From: Devosia sp. A16 | GTDB taxonomy: Bacteria; Pseudomonadota; Alphaproteobacteria; Rhizobiales; Devosiaceae | Direction: 5' to 3' | Assembly: GCF_001402915.1 (NCBI RefSeq) | Contig: NZ_CP012945.1 | Coordinates: 2,147,501 to 2,211,500, forward strand | DNA: 64,000 nucleotides | In this document: piece after piece, positions 33,176 through 42,032 of the stretch | Layout: every line of letters begins with the position of its first letter | Numbering within the stretch: the stretch's first letter is position 1 | Made by a program: the position numbers and the translations under genes | The notes under the pieces: generated by a model | Seen by the model: only the letters and a program-made list of their open reading frames with translations | What the model was told of the DNA's origin: nothing | The model's database searches: none

Positions 33176-34309
33176 CTAGTCCAGCGTCTGTCGATACCTG
33201 AGCATGGCAATCGCTGAGATCACCAGCAGAATCGCCAGCAGCGCCCAGAGTTCGCCGGTCACGTCCGCCACCGCGCCGCCCTTCAGCATCACCTTGCGCA
33301 CCACCCGCAGGAAGTGCGTCGCCGGCACCGCCTGGCCGATGAACTGCGCCCAGCCGGGCATGCCGGCGAAGGGAAACATGAAGCCGGAGAGCAGGATCGA
33401 GGGCAGGATGGTGAAAAAGCTGAGCTGCATCGCCTGCATCTGGCTTTTGGCCGCCGTGGAGATCAGGAATCCCAGCGCCAGGTTCACCACGATGAACAGG
33501 TTGAACCCGAGGAAGAACGCCCAGACGCTGCCCTCGAACGGCACGCCGAAGACAAGGCTCGCCGCCGCGAGGAACACTGCCGTCTGTACATAACCGACGA
33601 ACACATAGGGCAGGATCTTGCCCAACATCACCTCGAGCGGCTTCACCGGTGTGGCGATCAGCATCTCCATGGTGCCGCGCTCGGTCTCCTTGACGATCGC
33701 TACCGCGGTGATCATCACCATCGTCATCGACAGGATGATCGCCAGCAGCCCCGGCACGATATTGGTCGAGGTTCTGCCCTCCGGGTTGTACTCCCGGTGC
33801 ACCACCATCGCGAACGGCGCCGACCCCGCCTGTTGCGCCAGCGGCCCGGTCAGGGTCTCCGCGATCGCCACGCTGACGATCCCCGAGAGCGCCGCCACGG
33901 CGCCGCCGGTCGCCGACGGATCGGAGGCGTCGGCCGCTACCAGGATCTCCGGCTTGTCGCCGCGCACCACGTCGCGCTCGAAATCCTCGGGGATCACCAC
34001 CACGAAATTGGCCGTGCCGCGCCGCAGCGCCTCTTCGCCTTCGCCCACCCCCATCACCGTGCCCTTGAAAGCGAAGTAGGACGAATTCTGCATCCCCGAT
34101 ATCACCGCCCGGCTGAGCGGTCCGTTATCGCCCAGCTCCACCAGCGTCGGCAGGTTGCGCGGGTCGGCATTGATGGCAAAGCCGAACAGGAACAACTGGA
34201 TGATCGGCAGGCCGATCATCATGCCGAAGGTGATGCGGTCGCGCCGCATCTGGATGAACTCCTTGTAGAGCACGGCGCCGAAGCGCTTGAGCGAGAACCC
34301 CAGCGTCAT
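33176..34309 (-). CDS. ABC-2 type exporter permease
   Basis: 377 residues with one N-terminal hydrophobic helix, a large periplasmic loop (about 50-175), and five C-terminal helices, the ABC-2 membrane topology of YhhJ/YbhR proteins. The ERGTMEMLIATPVKPLEVMLGKILPY block (cited as ERGTMEMLIATPVKPLE) is the conserved cytoplasmic loop that contacts the ATPase. The start overlaps the ATPase gene by four bases. Together with HlyD it would extrude a drug-like compound. Confidence 0.9.
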   Translation of the reverse strand: MTLGFSLKRFGAVLYKEFIQMRRDRITFGMMIGLPIIQLFLFGFAINADPRNLPTLVELGDNGPLSRAVISGMQNSSYFAFKGTVMGVGEGEEALRRGTANFVVVIPEDFERDVVRGDKPEILVAADASDPSATGGAVAALSGIVSVAIAETLTGPLAQQAGSAPFAMVVHREYNPEGRTSTNIVPGLLAIILSMTMVMITAVAIVKETERGTMEMLIATPVKPLEVMLGKILPYVFVGYVQTAVFLAAASLVFGVPFEGSVWAFFLGFNLFIVVNLALGFLISTAAKSQMQAMQLSFFTILPSILLSGFMFPFAGMPGWAQFIGQAVPATHFLRVVRKVMLKGGAVADVTGELWALLAILLVISAIAMLRYRQTLD

Positions 34310-35256
34310 GCCGCGGCCTTTCCGCCGTCACCGGCGAAATTGTCGCGTGCCCCACTCATCAGGTAGATGAAGGCTTCTTCGAGCCCGGCCACCTCGAGGC
34401 TCCAGCGATGCGTGCCCTCGGCCCTGAGCCGCTCGACCGTAGCTTCCAGCGTCGCCTTGTCGGTACCCGAGACGTGCAGCACGGTGCCGAAGCGCGCCAC
34501 CTGCACCACGCCGGGCTCCTTCAGCAACCGGTCCTCCAGCTTCGCCAGGTCAGGCCCTTCGACGCGCCAGGTCTCGAGCCCCACCATTTCGGGGATCCTG
34601 GCGGACGGGCCGTCGATCAGCTTCTTGCCGTAGGCGATGTAGGTGATGAAATCGCACTGCACCGCCTCATCCATGTAGTGAGTGGAGACCAGGACGGTGA
34701 CGCCCATCGCCGAGAGCCGCCGGATCTCGTCCCAGAAATCGCGCCGCGCCTTGGGGTCTACGCCGGCCGTGGGCTCATCGAGCAGCAGCAGTCTCGGCTC
34801 ATGCAGCAGGCATGCCGCCAGCGCCAGCCGCTGCTTCCACCCACCCGACAGCGAGCCTGCCAGCTGCTTCTGCCGGTTGGCGAGGCCCAGATCGGCCAGC
34901 GCCTGGTCGACCCGCTGTTTGCGCCGGTCGAGCCGGTACATCCGCGCCACGAAATCGAGGTTCTCGCGGATCGAGAGGTCCTCGTAATACGAGAACTTCT
35001 GCGTCATGTAGCCGACCTGTTCCTTGATCCGCTCAGCCTCCTTCCGCACATCGAAACCGAGGCAGGTGCCTTCGCCCTCGTCCGGCGTCAGCAGCCCGCA
35101 CAGCATCCGGATGGTGGTGGTCTTGCCCGAGCCGTTGGGGCCGAGAAAGCCGTAAATCGCCCCCTTCGGCACCTGGATATCGAAGTGATCGACCACGCGC
35201 TTGGGTCCGAAATTCTTGGTGAGGCCATGCACGTCGATGACCAGCGGCTCGCCCAT
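34306..35256 (-). CDS. ABC transporter ATP-binding protein (drug exporter)
   Basis: 316 residues. Walker A GPNGSGKTT at 39-47, Q-loop MTQKFSYYEDL, signature LSGGWKQRL at about 136-144 and Walker B LLLLDEPTAGVD at 156-167 are intact. A C-terminal DUF4162-like extension of about 80 residues follows. It energises the downstream permease. Its ATG begins on the base after the stop codon of the HlyD gene (TAG-ATG), and its own end overlaps the permease start. Confidence 0.95.
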   Translation of the reverse strand: MGEPLVIDVHGLTKNFGPKRVVDHFDIQVPKGAIYGFLGPNGSGKTTTIRMLCGLLTPDEGEGTCLGFDVRKEAERIKEQVGYMTQKFSYYEDLSIRENLDFVARMYRLDRRKQRVDQALADLGLANRQKQLAGSLSGGWKQRLALAACLLHEPRLLLLDEPTAGVDPKARRDFWDEIRRLSAMGVTVLVSTHYMDEAVQCDFITYIAYGKKLIDGPSARIPEMVGLETWRVEGPDLAKLEDRLLKEPGVVQVARFGTVLHVSGTDKATLEATVERLRAEGTHRWSLEVAGLEEAFIYLMSGARDNFAGDGGKAAA

Positions 35257-36201
35257 CTACCTGCGCTCCACCGTCACCGGCTGTCCCGGATGGAGGCTTG
35301 CGGCATCGAGCGTCGCTTCCACCAGGTAGCTCAGCCGCTGCCGCTCATCGCGCGAGTAGATCACCGGCGGAGTGAACTGCGGGTCCGACGCAAAGAAGCT
35401 GACCCTGGCGGTGAGGCCATCCGGACAGCCGTCGCAGCTCACCGCCACCTGGTCCCCCAGCGCGAAGCCGGTCCGCGCCGCCTCCGGCACATAGAACTTC
35501 ACCTTGAGCGCCCCCGCCGGCAGGATCGAGACGACCGGCGTTCCCGCCGCGACGATCTCGCCGGGATCGAAGAACACCCGCTCGATCCGCCCTGCCGCCG
35601 GCGCGGTGATGGTGCGGTCGCCCAGATCGGCATTGGCTTTTTCGGCATCGGCATGCGCGGCCGCAAGATTGGCCTCCGCCTGCAGCTGTTGTTCGCTGCG
35701 GGCGGGCAGTTCGGCCACCTTGAGCTGCGCCTCGAGCTGGCGCACCGCCGCTTCGGCGCTGGCCAGCGTCGCCCGGTCCTGGTCGAGCTTGGATTGCGGC
35801 ACCAGTCCCTGGGCGAATAGCTTCTCGCTGCGCGTGGCGCTGTCGCGGGCGAGGCCCATGTCCGCCTCGGCCTTTTCGAGGCTCGCCCGAATCACCTCGA
35901 GTTCGTCGGCCCGGCTGCCGGTGGTGAGGTTCTTCAGTCCGGCTTCCGCCGCCGCGACCCGCGCCTCGGCGCCCGAGAGCAGCGCCAGCTGCTGCTCCGA
36001 GCGCAGCCGGAACAGCAGATCGCCGGCCTGCACGGCATCGCCCTCGCGCACCGAGACTGTTTCGATCGGCCCGGCGGTGGTCGAGGATGCGTAGACATAC
36101 CGTGCTTCGACATAGCCGTTGTAGCGTGGCGCCTCGCTGGCGCCGAAGCCCGGGATCACCAATGCCACGAGGCCGACCAGCCAGGCGAGAAGACCGTCCA
36201 T
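35257..36201 (-). CDS. HlyD family periplasmic adaptor subunit
   Basis: 314 residues from the second ATG at 36201, which is better spaced from the GAGGAGG ribosome site than the adjacent ATG at 36204. An N-terminal anchor helix (LLAWLVGLVALVIPGFG) is followed by a barrel-sandwich strand (GPIETVSVREGDAVQAGDLLFRL), two coiled-coil arms (about residues 80-185) and GRIERVFFDPGEIVAAGTPV. It bridges the ABC pump to an outer-membrane channel not coded here. The ribosome site overlaps the tetR stop codon. Confidence 0.9.
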   Translation of the reverse strand: MDGLLAWLVGLVALVIPGFGASEAPRYNGYVEARYVYASSTTAGPIETVSVREGDAVQAGDLLFRLRSEQQLALLSGAEARVAAAEAGLKNLTTGSRADELEVIRASLEKAEADMGLARDSATRSEKLFAQGLVPQSKLDQDRATLASAEAAVRQLEAQLKVAELPARSEQQLQAEANLAAAHADAEKANADLGDRTITAPAAGRIERVFFDPGEIVAAGTPVVSILPAGALKVKFYVPEAARTGFALGDQVAVSCDGCPDGLTARVSFFASDPQFTPPVIYSRDERQRLSYLVEATLDAASLHPGQPVTVERR

Positions 36202-36211
36202 CATCGCCTCC

Positions 36212-36877
36212 TCAGCTGCTCGACCACTGCTTGGCGCTCGGCGGGGCACTCAGCCCGTCGAACAGGATGCTCAGGTGGTTCTCCACCAGCTTGTCCATCT
36301 GCAGCCCGCCCTCCGGAGCGATGCCGAAGATCTCCGCCATCGCCACATGCAGCATAAGCGGCCCGATGATCGAACGGATGGTGAGGCTGGGGTCGACCTG
36401 CCGCAGGTATCCCTGCTCCATGCCGCGACGGATCAGGCCCTCCACGGCTGGAATAACCCGATCCAGTACCTCGCGCCGGTACATCTCGGCGAGCCCGGGG
36501 AACCCCATCGCTTCACGGAAGATCAGCTTGGGCATCGCCATCACCTTGGGGTCGCCGATCCGCCCGGCCAGCATGGTCAGCACCATGCTCAAGACGATCC
36601 GCGGGTCTCCCTCGTAATCGTGCAGCGTGCTCAGCGCCGAGTCGGCGATCGGCAGGATCGCCCGCCGCACCAATCCCTCGAGCAGCGCCTCCTTGGACGG
36701 GAAGTAGAGATAGACCGTGCCTTTGCTCAGCCCTGCCCGCCTCGCGATGTCCTCGACCCGCGTCGCCACGAAGCCCTTCTCGATGAACAGTTCGAGGGCT
36801 GCGTCGAGCACTTCGTCCGGCCGGGCTTCGGCCCGCCGGCGGAATTTCGGCCCACGCTCACTATCGGTGTTATCCAC
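36212..36877 (-). CDS. TetR/AcrR regulator of the HlyD-ABC operon
   Basis: 221 residues with a GTG start at 36877 (AAGG nine bases upstream). The DNA-binding domain reads DAALELFIEKGFVATRVEDIARRAGLSKGTVYLYFPSKEALLEG, cited as VEDIARRAGLSKGTVYLYF. A C-terminal ligand domain of about 150 residues follows. It is the first gene of the operon tetR-hlyD-ATPase-permease, so it is autoregulated. A perfect 18-bp palindrome 39 bases upstream of its start is the obvious operator. Confidence 0.93.
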   Translation of the reverse strand: MDNTDSERGPKFRRRAEARPDEVLDAALELFIEKGFVATRVEDIARRAGLSKGTVYLYFPSKEALLEGLVRRAILPIADSALSTLHDYEGDPRIVLSMVLTMLAGRIGDPKVMAMPKLIFREAMGFPGLAEMYRREVLDRVIPAVEGLIRRGMEQGYLRQVDPSLTIRSIIGPLMLHVAMAEIFGIAPEGGLQMDKLVENHLSILFDGLSAPPSAKQWSSS

Positions 36878-36915
36878 GCTTCATCGCCTTACTGACTCAC
36901 AGGTCATGTATCTAC

Positions 36916-36933
36916 TAACTGACTGGTCAGTTA
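36916..36933. promoter_or_regulatory. TetR operator, perfect 18-bp palindrome
   Basis: TAACTGAC-TG-GTCAGTTA: 8-bp arms with a 2-bp centre, upstream of the tetR-hlyD-ABC operon. A degenerate neighbour with TTACTGAC (36889-36896) and GTCA (36903-36906) half-sites lies closer to the gene. Only this operon starts here, so autoregulation is the simple reading. Confidence 0.8.
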
Positions 36934-37357
36934 TTTGCAAGCGGCAATCCGGCATAGGGTTAGGCACGGGCGGGCAGGCTCGGGTGTCATCGCGGCGAGC
37001 AGGACGCTGCAACTTTCGGCTAACCGGCCATGCTCACGTTGACATCACGCAGGCCAAACGACCGCCATCCTATGGTGTAGTTGTCCCCGTGCGGCGGACC
37101 CCCCAAGCGCGGCCGGTCGTTGAAACCTCCTCGACGGCCGGCCGCGGCAGGTCCACCAAACCGACGGCCCTCCCCTACGCCCCCGAAACGGGGAGGGCCC
37201 TTTCGGACCTTTCCGGCGCACCAATGAGCTGAGCTCGTGCGAGCTGCCCCCTCGGCACCCCACCCCTCGCCGGTTAGCACCGGATTAACCCTAACCGCCT
37301 AGGATCAAGCTTCGATCGGCGCGCCGTCTGCCGCCGGTTCAGCGTTCCGTTTGTAGA
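36934..37357. other. non-coding gap between tetR and ftsK
   Basis: No gene is supported. It holds a G/C-rich hairpin GGCCCTCCCC (37166-37175)/GGGGAGGGCC (37190-37199) followed only by CTTTC, and an inverted repeat CGGTTAG (37271-37277)/CTAACCG (37291-37297). It also contains TTAG-N7-TTAAC at 37274-37289, close to the CtrA consensus TTAA-N7-TTAAC. The ftsK promoter presumably lies in the last 90 bases. Confidence 0.5.
37274..37289. promoter_or_regulatory. possible CtrA site upstream of ftsK
   Basis: TTAG-CACCGGA-TTAAC differs at one base from the CtrA motif TTAA-N7-TTAAC and lies 70-85 bases before the ftsK start. CtrA control of cell-division genes is common in alphaproteobacteria. Short motifs like this also arise by chance. 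Confidence 0.35.
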
Positions 37358-40033
37358 GTGTACCAGACGATGCCGGCACAGCACCTGCTCGAAGACGCCC
37401 GTCGAGAGACCGCCCCCGCCATAGCCATCCGCATTCCCGTCCGCCTGATGGGTGCGATCATCCTGGGACTGGTGGCCATCGTCCTGGTGTCCCTCGCCAC
37501 TTGGTCGGTGGATGACCCAAGTCTTTCCTACGCCTCGGGCGAACCGGCCAGGAACTGGCTCGGCTTCCCCGGCGCGGTCATTGCCGACATGGCGTTCCAG
37601 GTGTTCGGCCTCGGCATCCTGACCCTCCTGGTGCCGCCGGCGCTCTGGGGCTGGGGGCTGATTCGCCACCGCGTGCCCAGCCGCATGGCGTTGCGGCTCG
37701 CCGCTTGGATCGCCGCGAGCGTGCTGAGCTGCGGCCTGTTCGCCTTCATCGTCGCACCCGAGAGCTGGCCGCTGCCCACCGGGCTGGGCGGCCTTGTCGG
37801 GCAGAGCTTTACCAATCTGGCCGTCCTCGCGACCGGCGCCACTCCGCAGCCGGTCACCGCCGTGCTGTTCGCCATCATCATCGCCGCCCCGACCCTGGCC
37901 CTGTTCTGGATCGCCATGGGGCTGGGCAAAGTCAGCTTGCCCGAGCTGCCCAAGGGCAAGGCAAAGGGCAAGCCGGCCGCCGCCAAGGGCGCCGCTACGG
38001 CCGCCGATGACGACGAGCCTGAGAGCGATTCGATCTTCGACGTGATCCTCGGCTATGCCGTCCATCTGGGCTTTTCCGCCCGCACCGCCCTGCGTCGCGC
38101 CCGCGCCGGTATTGCCCAGCGCCGCGCCGCCGAAGCCGAGGCGGAAGCCTGGCGTGGCGACGCCGTAGAGCCGAGCCTTCACGGCCATGCGCCGTCCGCC
38201 CCGACGGTTCGCGCCGATCCGGCGCTTGCCGTCGAGCGCCGCTCGATCGTCGACGCGCATGACGAACCGCCATTCGACGACTATCCGCCCGAGCCCGATG
38301 ACGAGCCCGACATGCCGCGCTGGGAGATGCAGACCCCGCTGCGCGGCCCGATGGCTGCCTCGCGCAGCCCGGCGCCGATGCCGCACGTCCCGGCCGGTCA
38401 TCAGACGGCACCGGTGGTGTCGCCGCGCGTCGTGGCGCCCGCTCCGCGGCCGCAGCCCGGCATGCGCGCCGCCCGCGAGGCGCAAGGCTCACTCCTCGAC
38501 GAGCCGCATGGCTTCGAGCTGCCCGAGCTCAGCCTGCTGACCCCGCCCAAGCACAAGGGCGCCAGCCCCGAGCATGCGCCGGAGCGTCTCGAGGCCATGG
38601 CGCGCAAGCTCGAATCCGTGCTCGCCGATTTCGGCGTCAAGGGTGACATCATCAATGTCCGCCCCGGCCCCGTCGTCACCCTCTACGAGCTCGAACCCGC
38701 GCCCGGCATCAAGTCGAGCCGCGTCATCTCGCTGGCCGACGACATCGCCCGCTCGATGAGCGCCATCTCGGTGCGCGTCGCCGTGGTCCCCGGCCGCAAC
38801 GCCATCGGTATCGAGCTGCCCAACGAGGTGCGCGAGACCGTGTACCTGCGCGAAATGCTGGCCTCGTCCGACTTCGAGAAGATGAAGGGGAAGCTCCCGA
38901 TCTGCCTGGGCAAGACCATTGGCGGCGAGCCGATCATCGCCGACCTGGCGCGCATGCCGCATCTGCTCATCGCCGGCACCACCGGCTCGGGCAAGTCGGT
39001 GGGCATCAACACCTTCATTCTCAGCCTGCTCTACCAGATGACCCCGGAGCAGTGCAGGCTGATCATGATCGACCCCAAGATGCTGGAACTGTCGATCTAT
39101 GACGGCATCCCGCACCTCCTGACTCCGGTCGTTACGGACCCATCAAAGGCTGTCGTCGCCCTCAAGTGGGCAGTGCGCGAGATGGAAGACCGCTACCGCA
39201 AGATGTCGAAGATCGGGGTGCGCAACATCGATGGCTTCAACCAGCGGGTCAATGAGAGCAAGGCCAAGGGCGAGGTGATCACCCGCACCGTGCAGACCGG
39301 CTTCGACCGTGAGACCGGCGAGGCGATCTTCGAGAGCGAGGAGTTCAACCTCGAGCCGCTGCCCTTCATCGTCATCATCATCGACGAGATGGCCGACCTG
39401 ATGATGGTGGCCGGCAAGGAAATCGAAGGCTCGGTGCAGCGCCTCGCGCAGATGGCTCGCGCCGCCGGCATCCACGTCATCACCGCCACGCAGCGCCCGT
39501 CGGTCGACGTCATCACCGGCACCATCAAGGCCAACTTCCCCACCCGCATCTCGTTCATGGTGACGTCCAAGATCGACAGCCGCACCATCCTGGGCGAACA
39601 GGGCGCCGAACAGCTGCTCGGCAACGGCGACATGCTCTACATGGCCGGCGGCGGTCGTATCCGGCGCCTGCATGGCCCATTCGTCGCCGACAGCGAAGTC
39701 GAGGCGGTGGTCAATCACCTCAAGGCGCAGGGCGCCCCGGACTATCTCGATGCCATCGTCGCCGACGAGGACGAGATGGACGAAGGCGGCATGGCCGCCG
39801 GTGGGGGCGGCGACGACTACGGCGGTTCGGGCGACGAGCTCTACGACAAGGCCGTCAACGTCGTGCTGACCGACAAGAAGGTCTCGACCTCCTATATCCA
39901 GCGCCGCCTGGCGGTAGGCTACAACAAGGCCGCAACGCTGATCGAACGGATGGAAAAGGAAGGCGTCATCTCCGGCCCCAACCACGCCGGCAAACGCGAA
40001 ATCCTCGTCGGCAACAACGCCGACGGATACTGA
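37358..40033 (+). CDS. ftsK: DNA translocase FtsK
   Basis: 891 residues counted from GTG at 37358; an ATG four codons later (37370) is an equal candidate because neither has a good ribosome site. Four N-terminal membrane helices (about 25-200) anchor it at the division septum. A Pro/Ala/acidic linker (about 205-390) is followed by the RecA-like motor with Walker [14 protein letters not shown] at about 540 and Walker [15 protein letters not shown]. The C-terminal gamma winged helix ([24 protein letters not shown], cited as [13 protein letters not shown]) reads KOPS sites. It clears the terminus during division. Confidence 0.97.
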   Translation: MYQTMPAQHLLEDARRETAPAIAIRIPVRLMGAIILGLVAIVLVSLATWSVDDPSLSYASGEPARNWLGFPGAVIADMAFQVFGLGILTLLVPPALWGWGLIRHRVPSRMALRLAAWIAASVLSCGLFAFIVAPESWPLPTGLGGLVGQSFTNLAVLATGATPQPVTAVLFAIIIAAPTLALFWIAMGLGKVSLPELPKGKAKGKPAAAKGAATAADDDEPESDSIFDVILGYAVHLGFSARTALRRARAGIAQRRAAEAEAEAWRGDAVEPSLHGHAPSAPTVRADPALAVERRSIVDAHDEPPFDDYPPEPDDEPDMPRWEMQTPLRGPMAASRSPAPMPHVPAGHQTAPVVSPRVVAPAPRPQPGMRAAREAQGSLLDEPHGFELPELSLLTPPKHKGASPEHAPERLEAMARKLESVLADFGVKGDIINVRPGPVVTLYELEPAPGIKSSRVISLADDIARSMSAISVRVAVVPGRNAIGIELPNEVRETVYLREMLASSDFEKMKGKLPICLGKTIGGEPIIADLARMPHLLIAGTTGSGKSVGINTFILSLLYQMTPEQCRLIMIDPKMLELSIYDGIPHLLTPVVTDPSKAVVALKWAVREMEDRYRKMSKIGVRNIDGFNQRVNESKAKGEVITRTVQTGFDRETGEAIFESEEFNLEPLPFIVIIIDEMADLMMVAGKEIEGSVQRLAQMARAAGIHVITATQRPSVDVITGTIKANFPTRISFMVTSKIDSRTILGEQGAEQLLGNGDMLYMAGGGRIRRLHGPFVADSEVEAVVNHLKAQGAPDYLDAIVADEDEMDEGGMAAGGGGDDYGGSGDELYDKAVNVVLTDKKVSTSYIQRRLAVGYNKAATLIERMEKEGVISGPNHAGKREILVGNNADGY

Positions 40034-40090
40034 GGCAGCGAGGGCGAAGCGTCGTCCTCGCCCGCTCCCACCCAGCGGATTTGGCCAGGC

Positions 40091-40147
40091 ATCTAGACAC
40101 AATATTAGTTGCACCTTATATAAGCGTCACCTGATATAGGAGGACGC
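40091..40147 (+). promoter_or_regulatory. AT-rich promoter/operator of the SRPBCC-ArsR unit
   Basis: The stretch CACAATATTAGTTGCACC with TTATATAAG after it is markedly AT-rich. ACAATATT (40099-40106) is identical to the core of the operator array at 12089-12096. AGGAGG (40139-40144) is the ribosome site. Binding by the ArsR product of this operon is likely. Confidence 0.5.
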
Positions 40148-40152
40148 GAACC

Positions 40153-40800
40153 ATGCCTTTCGATCTCACTGCCCACGTCAACGCCATGTCCCGCTCGGTG
40201 CGCAACCTCGAACGCGACGGCAAGCCCGCCAAGGCGGTGGTTGCCAGCCACGTCTACGACACCGACCTCGCCGACCTGTGGGACGCCGTCACCAATCCCG
40301 AGCGTCTCCGCCGCTGGTTTTCGCCGGTGACCGGCGAGTTGCGGCTCGGCGGCCGCTATCAGGTCGAGAACAATGCCGGCGGCACCATCACCGAATGCGA
40401 ACCGCAGCGCCGGATTGCCGCCACCTGGGAGTTCGCCGGCGCCACCAGCTGGATCACCATCACGCTCTCCCCCGATGCCGACGGCGCGCGGCTCCAGCTC
40501 GAGCACGTCGCCTTCATCGACCCGCACTGGGACCGCTTTGGCCCGGGCGCCGTCGGGGTCGGCTGGGACCTCGCCTTCATGGGGCTGGCCCGCCACCTCG
40601 CCGAACCCGATGCCGACCTGCCGCAGGAAGCGGCCGCCGGCTGGCATGAGCTGCCGGAGGCCAAACAGTTCATCCGCACGGCCAGCGACGGCTGGGGCGT
40701 CGCTGCCATCACCGCCGGCGAAAGCCGCGACCAGGCATTGACGGCGGCCGAGGCGACGCGGCAATTCTACACCGGCGAGGCGGCGCCTCCGGAGATGTGA
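40153..40800 (+). CDS. SRPBCC (AHSA1-like) domain protein
   Basis: 215 residues. The START/Bet v1-like fold of the AHSA1 group is indicated by ASHVYDTDLADLWDAVTNPERLRRWFSPV (cited as LWDAVTNPERLRRWFSPV), LGGRYQVENNAGGTITECEP and IAATWEF. These proteins bind hydrophobic ligands, and their biological ligands are rarely known. It is longer than minimal AHSA1 proteins (about 150) because of a C-terminal helical extension. Its TGA overlaps the start of an ArsR gene; this pairing is very common. Confidence 0.88.
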   Translation: MPFDLTAHVNAMSRSVRNLERDGKPAKAVVASHVYDTDLADLWDAVTNPERLRRWFSPVTGELRLGGRYQVENNAGGTITECEPQRRIAATWEFAGATSWITITLSPDADGARLQLEHVAFIDPHWDRFGPGAVGVGWDLAFMGLARHLAEPDADLPQEAAAGWHELPEAKQFIRTASDGWGVAAITAGESRDQALTAAEATRQFYTGEAAPPEM

Positions 40801-41144
40801 TGCACGCGTTCGACGTTCTCGGCGACCCGGTCCGCCGCCGTATCCTTGAGCTGCTCGCCGAGCGCGAGCACGCGTCGGGCGAGGTGGTCGAGGTCATTGC
40901 CGCCGAGTTCGGCATCAGCCAGGCAGGCGTCAGCCAGCATCTGAAGGTCCTGCGCGACTCTGGCTTCGCCACGGTTCGGCCCGAGGGCACCCGGCGCGTC
41001 TACAGCCTCGATGCCTCGCCGCTGCGCGATATCGACGACTGGCTGGAGCGCTTCCGCGGCTTCTGGACCCACAAGCTCGCGGCGCTGGCCACCGAGATCG
41101 CCCGCGGCAAAAGGGATCGCCAAGGGGGCAACAACGAGTCGTGA
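40800..41144 (+). CDS. ArsR family transcriptional regulator
   Basis: 114 residues from ATG at 40800 (GGAG five bases upstream; a GTG directly before it is an alternative). The winged helix is clear: DVLGDPVRRRILELLAEREHASGEV, cited as LGDPVRRRILELL, then FGISQAGVSQHLKVLRDSGFATVRPEGTRRVY, cited as SQAGVSQHLKVLRDSG. No metal-binding CxC motif is seen, so it belongs to the SRPBCC-associated, non-metal ArsR group. It probably represses its own operon and perhaps other targets. Confidence 0.92.
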   Translation: MHAFDVLGDPVRRRILELLAEREHASGEVVEVIAAEFGISQAGVSQHLKVLRDSGFATVRPEGTRRVYSLDASPLRDIDDWLERFRGFWTHKLAALATEIARGKRDRQGGNNES

Positions 41145-41199
41145 TCGGCAGCTTTCCAGCTGTTGCCGCAATTCCTATCTAGAGGCATGCTCAGCCCGA

Positions 41200-41240
41200 C
41201 GCTTCCGGACAGGACTTGCAGTCCCTGCGGTCCGGAAGCG
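41200..41240 (+). promoter_or_regulatory. nested hairpin upstream of lolA
   Basis: CGCTTCCGGAC (41200-41210) pairs with GTCCGGAAGCG (41230-41240), an 11-bp perfect stem. Inside it GGACT-TGC-AGTCC (41212-41224) forms a second small hairpin. No T-run follows. It lies 80 bases before lolA and after arsR, so it may be a terminator remnant, a 5'-UTR structure or a DNA site. Confidence 0.55.
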
Positions 41241-41319
41241 CCAGATCAAAGACCTGGTGCCGCGAGGCGTTTCGACGAAACGGTGAACGGCTCCAGACCA
41301 TCAAGGGAACGTCACCAGG

Positions 41320-41949
41320 ATGATCCGCCGCACTTTTCTCGCCTTCGCTGCCGTGCTCGCCGCCTTTCCCGCCCTGGCGCAGGAAGCGCGGGCGCTGACT
41401 GATGCCGAGCGCGACCTGATCACCCGGATCAACCAGCACAACTCGCAGATCAAGACCATGGTCGGTCGCTTCCTGCAGATCGACACCCGCGGCCAGCGCA
41501 TCGAGGGCACTTTCTTCCTCGAGCGGCCGGGCAAGATCCTGTTCCGCTACAACCCGCCCTCCTATGAGCAGATCGTCTCGGTCGGCCGCGGCTTCTACGT
41601 CGTCGACCGCAAGGAAAAGACTCAATACGCCTATCCGCAGGACAAGGTGCCGCTGCGCCAGTTCCTCGATTCCAACATCGACCTGTTCAAAGCCAACATC
41701 GTCGCCGTCGCGCAGTCAGACGACTATTTCTCCGTCACCCTGCAGGACGACACCCCCAAGGGCGTGGTCCGCGTTGCGCTGGTGTTCGATACCGAGAGCC
41801 TCGAGATGAAGCAGTGGACGCTCACCGAACCCTCCGGCGCCGAGCTCACTTTCTCGCTCTATGACGTCGAGAAGGACGTGACGATCCCCAAGTCGTACTT
41901 CTACATCGACCCGACCTTCCGGGCGAAGTCGGCGCCGCCCGACGCCTGA
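41320..41949 (+). CDS. lolA: outer-membrane lipoprotein carrier protein LolA-like
   Basis: 209 residues. A signal peptide of about 23 residues (RRTFLAFAAVLAAFPALAQ) sends it to the periplasm. LITRINQHNSQIKTMVGRFLQ, cited as IKTMVGRFLQ, and GTFFLERPGKILFRYNPP match the LolA fold, which ferries lipoproteins from LolCDE to LolB. In rhizobia lolA commonly follows ftsK and precedes xthA, as here apart from the SRPBCC-ArsR pair in between. A terminator follows at once. Confidence 0.9.
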   Translation: MIRRTFLAFAAVLAAFPALAQEARALTDAERDLITRINQHNSQIKTMVGRFLQIDTRGQRIEGTFFLERPGKILFRYNPPSYEQIVSVGRGFYVVDRKEKTQYAYPQDKVPLRQFLDSNIDLFKANIVAVAQSDDYFSVTLQDDTPKGVVRVALVFDTESLEMKQWTLTEPSGAELTFSLYDVEKDVTIPKSYFYIDPTFRAKSAPPDA

Positions 41950-41996
41950 GGGCGCCGCGCTGTTTCCGGCTTTACGCTCCCTGCCCTGCTCTGCAT

Positions 41997-42030
41997 AAGA
42001 GGCGCCTCTCTCACGCGAGGCGCCTTTTCT
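41997..42030 (+). terminator. lolA terminator abutting the xthA start
   Basis: AGGCGCCTC (42000-42008) pairs with GAGGCGCCT (42017-42025), extended by an A/T-paired base, and is followed by TTTCT. The run ends two bases before the xthA ATG at 42033. GAGG (42017-42020), the only Shine-Dalgarno-like sequence for xthA, lies in the 3' arm. Confidence 0.85.
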
Positions 42031-42032
42031 CC

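Noticed and set aside
37020-37280. Arg/Gly-rich minus-strand ORF upstream of ftsK
   Set aside because: It translates a G/C-rich hairpin region, has no ribosome site and no recognisable domain.
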